From Leptospira sp. (lineage in GTDB: Bacteria > Spirochaetota > Leptospiria > Leptospirales > Leptospiraceae), in contig JAIOQL010000191.1 of the NCBI GenBank assembly GCA_021413405.1, positions 1 through 6,117 on the forward strand: a stretch of 6,117 nucleotides of DNA, given 5' to 3'. Position 1 is the first letter of the stretch. Each line of letters opens with the position of its first letter. Below, one piece after another: positions 1-5,137 of this stretch. A program made the translations under genes and the position numbers. The notes under the pieces were generated by a model. It was not told the origin of the DNA. It saw only the letters and a program-made list of their open reading frames with translations, and searched no databases.

Positions 1-2299
1 CTATGAGATCTACAGACTTAACAATGATCCTGCATTTCTTATCCGGAGCAACATTCAATTCAGAACGGACAGTGCGGACTTTTGTTACAATTTCCTGGAG
101 AATATTTATTTTCAGAATCCCGCTGGAGTTTTTATCTATCGGGAATGGACTCACCCATTTTTCCTTCACCAGAGAAATATCTGAAAAAGCAGAATGAATT
201 TCTTCTGTAATAAACGGCATGATCGGGTGTAAAAGATTCAATGATTTTATCAGTACGTTAACCAGGACCTGCTTTGCAGATTCAGCAGATTCCGGAGTTG
301 ATTTTCCGTATATTCTGGATTTCGAAAGCTCCAGGTACCAGTCGCAAAAATCTCCCCAGATAAATTCATAAATCGAAGTAGCCATCTCATAAAACAGAAA
401 ATTTTCATAGGCTTTCTCATAACGCGCCAGCGTTTCATTGAACCTGTTTAGAATCCAGAGATCCGAAGATTCCAGTTTCAGATTTTCGAGAGATTTGATT
501 TCAAAATCGGGGGAAAGGTTCATCAGGATGAAGCGGCTGGAATTCCAGATTTTATTGCAGAATGACCGGTATCCGTCGAGCCTGCTTTCATCAAAAAGAA
601 TATCGCGGCCTTCCGGCATAGAAATGGTCAGAAAAAAACGAAACGAATCGGTGCCATAAAGTTTCATCATTTCAAGCGGATCAATTGTGTTCCCCAATGA
701 TTTGCTGAATTTTTTTCCATGTTTGTCGCGCACAAGTCCGTGAATCAGAATTTTCCTGAAGGGAATATCATTCTGAAATTTGAGACCAAGCATAATCATT
801 CTTGCTACCCAGAAAAATATTATATCAAAACCTGTAACCAGGATTGAATTCGGATAAAACTTTTTCAGATCGGCTGTTTTTTCCGGCCATCCATAAACAC
901 TGAACGGCCAAAGACCGGATGAAAACCATGTATCGAGAACATCTTCATCCTGCCGGATATCTGTTTTCTTTATATCTGGTTTGCTTTTTTTAAAAGTCTC
1001 TAATGCCTCATCGATGTGGTCAGCAACAATCATGCTTCCGTCTTCAAGATAAAATGCGGGAATCCGGTGCCCCCACCAAAGCTGGCGAGAAATACACCAG
1101 TCGTTAATGTTTTCCATCCATTCAAAATATGTTTTTTCCCACATCTTCGGTATGAATTGGATCTTTCCGCTTTTTACGGCTTCGATTGCGGGGATGGCAA
1201 GGGGCTTTATTTTTACAAACCATTGTGTTGAGAGATATGGTTCGATGACCGCCCCACCTCTCGAATTGTGACCAACCGAATGAGTGTAGTCCTCTATTTT
1301 TTCTACCAGTCCAATAGATTGCAGATCCTCTATGATTTTTTTTCTGGCGACAAAACGATCCAGCCCTGAATACTTACCGGCATTTTCATTCATCGTTCCA
1401 TCTGTCTTCATGATATTGAGAGGCTTTAGTCCAAGTCTCTGGCCTGCCTCAAAATCGTTCAGATCATGTGCAGGAGTAATTTTAACAAGACCGCTCCCAA
1501 ACTTGGGATCAACGAACGAATCGAACAGAAAAGGAATTTCTCTGCCTGTGAGTGGAAGTTCAAGCATTGCAGAGCTCAATTTCGCATAACGCACATCATC
1601 AGGGTGGGCGCACACAGCCATATCACCCAGCATTGTCTCCGGACGTGTAGTTGCCACGACGATGAACTCTTTTGTTCCTTTGACTGGATACCGGATATGG
1701 TAGAGGTGACCTTTTGTTTCACGAAATTCTACTTCAAGATCAGAAATTGCGGTCTTAGTCACCGGGCACCAGTTGATTATCCGTTCTCCCCGATATATCA
1801 GACCTTCCTGATACAATGTCCGGAAAACTTTTACAACCGCACGGGAAAGACCCTCATCCATAGTGAACCGTTCCCTGGACCAGTCGACACTTTCACCCAG
1901 CATCTTCTGCTGATGAGTTATTCTGCCACCGGATGCCTCCTTCCATTTCCAGACCTGATCCTGAAAATCTTCACGTGAAAAATCTGTTCTTTTTTTTCCG
2001 TCTTTCGCTAATTCCCGTTCAACTACAACCTGTGTTGCAATGCCAGCATGATCCATGCCGGGCACCCAAAGAGCGTCTTTTCCCTTTTTACGTTCAATCC
2101 GTATTATAATATCCTGGATTGTGTGATTGAGAGCATGCCCAATGTGGAGAGTCCCGGTAACATTCGGAGGAGGTATAACAATTGAGAATGATTCTTTGCC
2201 ATCTGCTCCGGGTCTGAAAGAATGATTTTTCTCCCAATATTCAATCCATTTTTTTTCAACGGATTGACTCTCATAGCGATCACTGATTTCTTTTTTCAT
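1..2299 (-). CDS. valS: Valyl-tRNA synthetase, C-terminally truncated by the window edge
   Basis: Cytoplasmic class I aminoacyl-tRNA synthetase that charges tRNA-Val with valine using ATP and clears mischarged threonine in its editing domain. The frame is open for 766 codons from the ATG at 2299-2297 to position 2, with no internal stop. Visible landmarks are PPPNVTGTLHIGH with the HIGH motif at residues 52-55, the editing-domain motif TTRPETMLGD at 217-226, and GLVKITPAHDLNDF at 270-283, where D279 matches the conserved editing aspartate. Further on are DWCISRQLWWGHRIPA at 400-415, DTWFSSGLWPF at 456-466, and the ATP-binding loop as KFSKS (530-534) in place of KMSKS. The anticodon-binding domain follows. 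Full-length bacterial ValRS is usually about 880 residues or more, so the last 100-odd residues, normally including a C-terminal coiled coil, lie outside. The start is supported by the usual distance to HIGH, but no Shine-Dalgarno sequence precedes it. Divergent from the cassette at 2381-3937. Confidence 0.98.
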   Translation of the reverse strand, partial: MKKEISDRYESQSVEKKWIEYWEKNHSFRPGADGKESFSIVIPPPNVTGTLHIGHALNHTIQDIIIRIERKKGKDALWVPGMDHAGIATQVVVERELAKDGKKRTDFSREDFQDQVWKWKEASGGRITHQQKMLGESVDWSRERFTMDEGLSRAVVKVFRTLYQEGLIYRGERIINWCPVTKTAISDLEVEFRETKGHLYHIRYPVKGTKEFIVVATTRPETMLGDMAVCAHPDDVRYAKLSSAMLELPLTGREIPFLFDSFVDPKFGSGLVKITPAHDLNDFEAGQRLGLKPLNIMKTDGTMNENAGKYSGLDRFVARKKIIEDLQSIGLVEKIEDYTHSVGHNSRGGAVIEPYLSTQWFVKIKPLAIPAIEAVKSGKIQFIPKMWEKTYFEWMENINDWCISRQLWWGHRIPAFYLEDGSMIVADHIDEALETFKKSKPDIKKTDIRQDEDVLDTWFSSGLWPFSVYGWPEKTADLKKFYPNSILVTGFDIIFFWVARMIMLGLKFQNDIPFRKILIHGLVRDKHGKKFSKSLGNTIDPLEMMKLYGTDSFRFFLTISMPEGRDILFDESRLDGYRSFCNKIWNSSRFILMNLSPDFEIKSLENLKLESSDLWILNRFNETLARYEKAYENFLFYEMATSIYEFIWGDFCDWYLELSKSRIYGKSTPESAESAKQVLVNVLIKSLNLLHPIMPFITEEIHSAFSDISLVKEKWVSPFPIDKNSSGILKINILQEIVTKVRTVRSELNVAPDKKCRIIVKSVDLI

Positions 2300-2380
2300 A
2301 TAATGTAGAACTACACGATTTTATATTTTTATGAAAGGTCAAATGAATTACATCTGTACACTAAAGCCACAAATTTTGAA
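2300..2380. promoter_or_regulatory. Divergent intergenic region with candidate promoter elements
   Basis: This short AT-rich gap must hold at least part of the promoters for both valS (leftward) and the small-gene cassette (rightward). On the plus strand a perfect TATAAT lies at 2299-2304, overlapping the valS start codon, and a TATATT lies at 2322-2327. Neither has a convincing -35 at 16-18 nt. On the minus strand the upstream sequence contains TTGACC, then TATAAA only 11 nt later, which is too close for a standard sigma-70 pair. No T-box leader or tRNA-sensing element fits in the space before valS. The presence of promoters is inferred from gene layout; the individual boxes are weak. Confidence 0.3.
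2304..2315. promoter_or_regulatory. Small dyad (TGTAG-AA-CTACA) just upstream of valS
   Basis: An inverted repeat with two 5-bp arms and a 2-nt centre ends 5 nt before the valS start codon. It occupies the position where a ribosome binding site would be expected. It could be an operator half-site pair or chance. The 2-nt centre is too tight for a stable RNA hairpin without opening a base pair. No known regulator is recognised. Confidence 0.2.
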
Positions 2381-2566
2381 TTGACGGAGAGGATTAACCG
2401 GTACGCATTGTATTCCATGAACCAGAAAACCGTAAAATTAATCAAAAAATATGCCACTTTGAAAGGGATTTCAGAAAAGCAGATAAAACTGGAATGGCTG
2501 AACATGAATAAATCAGAACGTGATATAAAAAGACAGGAATATCTCTCAAATCTAGTTAAAAAATAA
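2381..2566 (+). CDS. Small basic hypothetical protein, first gene of a three-gene cassette
   Basis: A 61-residue protein of unrecognised family, read from a TTG start. It is rich in Lys/Arg (about 15, against 6 Asp/Glu) and looks mostly helical, with no signal peptide or membrane segment. The stop is one base before the ATG of the next gene, which supports a real coding sequence in an operon. The start is uncertain. The same frame stays open upstream to 2309 without an ATG or GTG, and the next in-frame ATG is at 2417 (about 49 residues). No good ribosome binding site precedes any of these. A separate 17-codon ORF starting at ATG 2331 ends with a TGA at 2382-2384, overlapping the TTG; this could mean coupling, a frameshift or nothing. 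The basic character would fit a nucleic-acid-binding or partner protein, but that is a guess. Confidence 0.5.
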   Translation: MTERINRYALYSMNQKTVKLIKKYATLKGISEKQIKLEWLNMNKSERDIKRQEYLSNLVKK

Positions 2567-2567
2567 C

Positions 2568-2828
2568 ATGAAATTTTTTCTGACAGCGGAAGCTGCGATT
2601 GACGCATTCATTAAAGCGAAAAAAGAAAAAAAAGAAGTCCCGGGTGCAGTTATCAAAGCCCTAAAGAATTACAAATCTTGGGGAGAGGGTTCCCTTAAGG
2701 GTCTGATCAATGCATCAGGTTTTTTTCCTGAAATCCTGATTGAGGAAAATATGGAAAAAAATATTCTAAACATTCTTGCAAAATATAAAACGGCAGCAAA
2801 GACAGCTCCATCGGCTTTAGATTATTGA
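2568..2828 (+). CDS. Small hypothetical protein, second gene of the SUFU cassette
   Basis: An 86-residue protein with ATG start and TGA stop, family not recognised. It begins with a short mixed segment (MKFFLTAEAAIDAFIKAKK). A lysine/glutamate-rich stretch around residues 16-23 follows, then a central part containing NYKSWGEGSLKGLINASGFF. A helical, lysine-containing C-terminal third ends the protein. The first residues are not a convincing signal peptide because the hydrophobic run is broken by charged residues. No catalytic or metal-binding motif is visible. The start lies 1 nt after the stop of the upstream gene and the stop overlaps the next ATG by one base (TGATG). That spacing is strong evidence for co-translation with the SUFU-like gene. 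Its job is probably tied to that protein, but the sequence alone does not say how. Confidence 0.7.
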   Translation: MKFFLTAEAAIDAFIKAKKEKKEVPGAVIKALKNYKSWGEGSLKGLINASGFFPEILIEENMEKNILNILAKYKTAAKTAPSALDY

Positions 2829-3937
2829 TGGAATCCGTTACACCACGGATCATTTATCAAGAAGCAAATCCCTACAGTTCCTTCACCGCATTTCTCGAAA
2901 ACGACGGAAGAACGGTTTATCTTTACCTGCAATCAGAGCACAATCCGGAAATCCCGATAAAATCACTGTGGATTAGAAATCTATTACCTGCACCAAAGTC
3001 GCATAGCGAAAATGATTTTAAGGACGGACTAGCCCCCCTTCTTATAGAAGAAGAAGTTTTTCATCCGGAAGGCCAGCCCTCATTCAGGGAAGACGAAATA
3101 CATTTTATCTGGACAGAAGAAGGAGATGGGGTTGGCCTTTTTATCCATGAGGAATTGTATGCATTCCTGCCACCGTGGTCCGGAATCAAAGGATTCCATG
3201 GATATTCGAAGGAAGCAAAGATTGATGCGATATGCGCAAGCCCTCTGGGGGATTCAGGACATGGGGTGATTGCGGAAAGAATTGAATCTTCACGAAAATT
3301 CTGGGAGTTCCGCTCTGAAAAAGAAGCATGGAATAAAATCCAGAAGCATAGACTGGATTTCCTTGAAAACAGTTTTGGAACCCACGAAAAATACTGGTCC
3401 GCTGATGGAGGCAAATTTCCCCAGCTTGGAATTGCGCGTTTCCGCCCGGAACAGTATCCCGGAATTCTGGTCTATTCAACTATCGGGATGAGCGCACAGA
3501 ATATGCCACAGGTAGAATTATATCATAAAGATTATCTACGTTATGCGCGATCGGAAGTTATATTTGCGATAAAGATTTCGGATGACGGTGACAGATCGGA
3601 ATCATGGATTCCTCACCTGATTGGTGAGCTGATTCGCTATCCATGGAATATGGGAAGCTGGCTCGGGAATGGTCACACAATACTGATGACAAGAAAGGAT
3701 CCTGATGCCTTGCGGTTGAATTTCACTTCCATAGTGCTTACAAATGAGATTTCCCCCTCTGAAACTAAAGGACTCCTTGCCGAAGATGGAAATCCTGTCA
3801 ACTTTCTGTTCGGACTACCTATTACTGAGGAAGAAAATTTTCTGATAAAACAGGAAGGCGCATCAACACTATTTAAGATGATGAAATCAGAAAAAGATAG
3901 CTGGGTCCACGATTCAGAACGAGAATCGTTTCTTTAA
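2828..3937 (+). CDS. Suppressor-of-fused (SUFU)-like domain protein
   Basis: A 369-residue soluble protein with no signal peptide or membrane helix. The C-terminal half fits the SUFU family. It has GMS followed by a Pro/Glu-containing strand at about 220-232, a YPWNMGSWLGNGHTI segment with GHTI at 282-285, and the family-typical ending LPITEEENFLIKQEG at about 330-344. The N-terminal half carries WIRNLLPAP and PPWSGIKGFHGYS (115-127). I associate these with the extra N-terminal region found in many bacterial SUFU-domain proteins. In bacteria, SUFU proteins are described as immunity proteins of polymorphic toxin systems; the animal homologue regulates Gli factors by binding them. Here no toxin gene is visible, so immunity is an inference. 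ATG 2828 is preferred over the TTG at 2825 because it overlaps the upstream stop (TGATG), indicating translational coupling. Family recognition is by eye, without a profile search. Confidence 0.85.
   Translation: MESVTPRIIYQEANPYSSFTAFLENDGRTVYLYLQSEHNPEIPIKSLWIRNLLPAPKSHSENDFKDGLAPLLIEEEVFHPEGQPSFREDEIHFIWTEEGDGVGLFIHEELYAFLPPWSGIKGFHGYSKEAKIDAICASPLGDSGHGVIAERIESSRKFWEFRSEKEAWNKIQKHRLDFLENSFGTHEKYWSADGGKFPQLGIARFRPEQYPGILVYSTIGMSAQNMPQVELYHKDYLRYARSEVIFAIKISDDGDRSESWIPHLIGELIRYPWNMGSWLGNGHTILMTRKDPDALRLNFTSIVLTNEISPSETKGLLAEDGNPVNFLFGLPITEEENFLIKQEGASTLFKMMKSEKDSWVHDSERESFL
3909..3937 (+). terminator. Weak candidate intrinsic terminator at the end of the SUFU-like gene
   Basis: A 7-bp perfect stem (ACGATTC / GAATCGT, 3909-3915 and 3923-3929) with a 7-nt loop is followed at once by TTCTTT. 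It lies inside the last codons of the SUFU-like gene and ends just before the TAA at 3935-3937. The stem has only three G-C pairs, so it may be inefficient. If it works, it would set the metzincin-like gene at 4023 in its own transcription unit. Confidence 0.3.
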
Positions 3938-4022
3938 AAAATTCTTTACATAACTATCCGTTAACTCCAATCCTAACCGTTATCACATAATTTTCAAAAC
4001 CTGCTTTTCAAATAAAAAGACT

Positions 4023-4793
4023 ATGTCAGGAATTTTTAATTCTCTCTCCGGATTCACGGACCCGTTTTCCGGCAAAACAAAAAGTGACTCCCGTATTTTA
4101 AAATTGCCGGTAATTTTAGCCGGATTGTTCTTTTTTTTTGATTGTACGACAGTGGGTTTTCACATTACTTCCGAAAGGGAAAAAATAAATTTTGGCCCTC
4201 CTGCAACAATGAAAGTATGTTTTCTCAGGGAAAAAGATGTGACTGATGAGGAGATTAAAGATCTTCTCATAGCATGGGCGACGGAGTTGATGTTCTATAA
4301 TATAATTCCAGAAAAAGCAATTGTTTCTGATTGGAAACGGGGAGGCTATTGGGGAAGCACAATTTCGCAGCAATTACAGTTGTATCCCCTCAGGCCTCCA
4401 TGTGATCGCATCGTTGCTCTTGTAGGCCGCAGTCCCGTTGATATAGTAACCGAAATTTTTTCGCTTATTCTATTCGCATTCGTAGGTTTCAAACTGGAAA
4501 TTCACGGAGCTGTTGACGGATATACACACACTCGAGGTTATATTCTTTCAAAATACACAACACTCTTCCAGCTGATCACAGGAGGTCCCAAGTCAACCCT
4601 CATTCATGAAGGGTATCATCTTTTAGGATGCGGACATTCTCTAACACTTACAGATTGTTACAAGCAAATTCATTTTCTTAAGGAAGCCGCTGCGAAAGCA
4701 AAAATGGACGGATCCGATTTTTTCCCTGCGATTACAACAGAAAGAGAACTATTTTTACTAAGGGAGGGAGTTAACAGAAGATTGGGAAATTGA
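4023..4793 (+). CDS. Putative exported metzincin-type zinc metalloprotease, possible lipoprotein
   Basis: A 256-residue protein carrying H195-E-G-Y-H199-L-L-G202-C-G-H205, an exact HExxHxxGxxH match. In metzincins the three histidines bind zinc and the glutamate activates water. M228, 23 residues after the third histidine, is a possible Met-turn residue, but its context is not the classical one. A hydrophobic stretch at about 28-39 (LPVILAGLFFFF) ends in D40-C41, which suggests an export signal with a very loose lipobox. Asp before Cys is unusual even by relaxed spirochaete rules, so lipidation is uncertain. About 27 polar residues precede the hydrophobic core, so the real start may be downstream; the ATG at 4023 has no clear ribosome binding site. 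A second hydrophobic run lies at I141-F156, short for a membrane helix. The substrate and precise family are not recognised. It lies 85 nt after the SUFU-like gene. Confidence 0.75.
   Translation: MSGIFNSLSGFTDPFSGKTKSDSRILKLPVILAGLFFFFDCTTVGFHITSEREKINFGPPATMKVCFLREKDVTDEEIKDLLIAWATELMFYNIIPEKAIVSDWKRGGYWGSTISQQLQLYPLRPPCDRIVALVGRSPVDIVTEIFSLILFAFVGFKLEIHGAVDGYTHTRGYILSKYTTLFQLITGGPKSTLIHEGYHLLGCGHSLTLTDCYKQIHFLKEAAAKAKMDGSDFFPAITTERELFLLREGVNRRLGN
4131..4139 (+). repeat. Nine-T homopolymer inside the signal segment of the metzincin-like gene
   Basis: Nine consecutive T encode F37-F39 of the hydrophobic segment, immediately before D40-C41. A tract of this length can slip in replication. A gain or loss of one base would shift the frame before the cysteine and the catalytic region. 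The tract is seen directly; any role in phase variation is inference. Confidence 0.5.
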
Positions 4794-4837
4794 TTTTTGA
4801 ACTTTTCGCCATTGCAGAGGTGGAAATAAGAAGAAAG

Positions 4838-4931
4838 CTGCGTTAGGGATGTGAAAGGCCTGGTCGGTGCTTAGTCTGTTTGAGTTCCGACCGAGCGCGG
4901 ATGCGCGAGCCTGGAACAGCCCGCCGGGAAC
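4838..4931. repeat. GC-rich structured element, possible dispersed repeat
   Basis: Positions 4851-4930 are about 64% GC, in DNA otherwise near 40%. The stretch has several inverted repeats: GGTCGG/CCGACC (4862-4867, 4887-4892) and GTTCC/GGAAC (4884-4888, 4913-4917), the latter enclosing GCGC-GGAT-GCGC. A CCC-GCC-GGG follows at 4920-4928. The first two stems overlap and so exclude each other, which suggests alternative folds. The arrangement resembles REP-like or other intergenic palindromic repeats. No second copy lies in this window, so the repeat status is inferred. Codon structure is absent. Confidence 0.4.
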
Positions 4932-4947
4932 ACTTAAGATTCGTTAT

Positions 4948-5016
4948 ATGAAAACACAGATTGTTAAAGCGGATAAGTATCCGGAACGCCCTTACCCTGA
5001 TTTTAAAAGTCCTTAG
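4948..5016 (+). CDS. Doubtful 22-residue ORF upstream of ilvC
   Basis: An ATG-to-TAG ORF encoding a charged, proline-containing peptide (starts MKTQIVKADKYPE, ends in FKSP). It is shorter than ordinary genes and lacks a clear ribosome binding site. It has one Ile, one Val and no Leu, so it does not look like a branched-chain attenuation leader. It could be the remnant of a longer gene's 5' end left beside the GC-rich element, or chance. Confidence 0.12.
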   Translation: MKTQIVKADKYPERPYPDFKSP

Positions 5017-5087
5017 TTTCATTGGAAATTCTCTTGGCAATAGGGCGAAATTTACAATTCTGGCATTAATCATTCACAGTTCGCCTC

Positions 5088-5107
5088 AAATCAAAAGATT
5101 TCGAAAT
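5088..5107. promoter_or_regulatory. AT-rich dyad upstream of ilvC, candidate operator
   Basis: Two overlapping symmetries lie about 30 nt before the ilvC start. One is AAATC-AAAA-GATTT (5088-5101), the other the perfect 10-bp palindrome ATTTCGAAAT (5098-5107). The position fits a repressor or activator site or a 5' UTR hairpin. No named regulator motif is recognised, and short AT-rich palindromes are common by chance. Confidence 0.2.
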
Positions 5108-5128
5108 GAGAGGCCTTCTACAAAAAAC

Positions 5129-5132
5129 GAGG
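5129..5132 (+). promoter_or_regulatory. Ribosome binding site of ilvC
   Basis: GAGG lies 5 nt before the ATG at 5138 and fixes that start. It is the only clear Shine-Dalgarno sequence seen in front of a gene in this window. Confidence 0.75.
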
Positions 5133-5137
5133 ACACA

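Larger units (their letters stand above)
4794..5137. other. Intergenic region between the metzincin-like gene and ilvC
   Basis: A 344-nt stretch with no convincing gene. It holds an AT-rich start (4794-4837), a GC-rich hairpin-rich element (4838-4931), a doubtful 22-codon ORF (4948-5016), an AT-rich dyad (5088-5107) and the ilvC ribosome binding site. No strong terminator follows the TGA at 4791-4793. A TTGGCA at 5034-5039 is a possible -35 box, but the nearest -10-like TACAAT (5053-5058) is only 13 nt away, so no promoter for ilvC can be fixed. No tRNA cloverleaf was seen. Confidence 0.6.

Noticed and set aside
1016..1589. Two further plus-strand ORFs (1016-1231, 1332-1589)
   Set aside because: Antisense shadows of valS, with no ribosome binding site and no motif.
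1466..1978. A 170-codon plus-strand ORF
   Set aside because: It lies entirely opposite valS, whose frame is intact with all class I synthetase motifs. The plus-strand product has no recognisable motif and an irregular, His/Cys/Phe-rich composition.
2300..2380. T-box leader for valS
   Set aside because: The gap to the divergent cassette is only about 80 nt and contains no T-box consensus or terminator/antiterminator pair.
2329..2607. A 92-codon minus-strand ORF over the divergent region and first small gene
   Set aside because: It runs antisense to the tightly coupled small gene and would sit within the valS upstream region. Its Phe/Ser/Leu-rich product is the typical antisense of a Lys-rich gene.
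2596..2640. A-rich tracts in the second small gene and A8/T8 runs in valS as slippage switches
   Set aside because: They encode ordinary Lys codons in AT-rich coding DNA and have no positional reason to act as switches.
3061..3479. Two minus-strand ORFs (3061-3414, 3186-3479) inside the SUFU-like gene
   Set aside because: They overlap each other and the well-supported SUFU-like frame and show no family features.
4116..4373. An 85-codon minus-strand ORF inside the metzincin-like gene
   Set aside because: Antisense to a frame that carries an intact zinc-protease signature. No upstream signals were seen.
4838..4931. tRNA or other classical structured RNA
   Set aside because: The hairpins do not form a cloverleaf, no T-loop consensus or acceptor pairing was found, and no named riboswitch core was recognised.
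4843..5073. A 76-codon minus-strand ORF covering the GC-rich element
   Set aside because: The product is strongly Arg-rich because it reads through palindromic GC-rich DNA. There is no ribosome binding site, and the region is better explained as a structured repeat.
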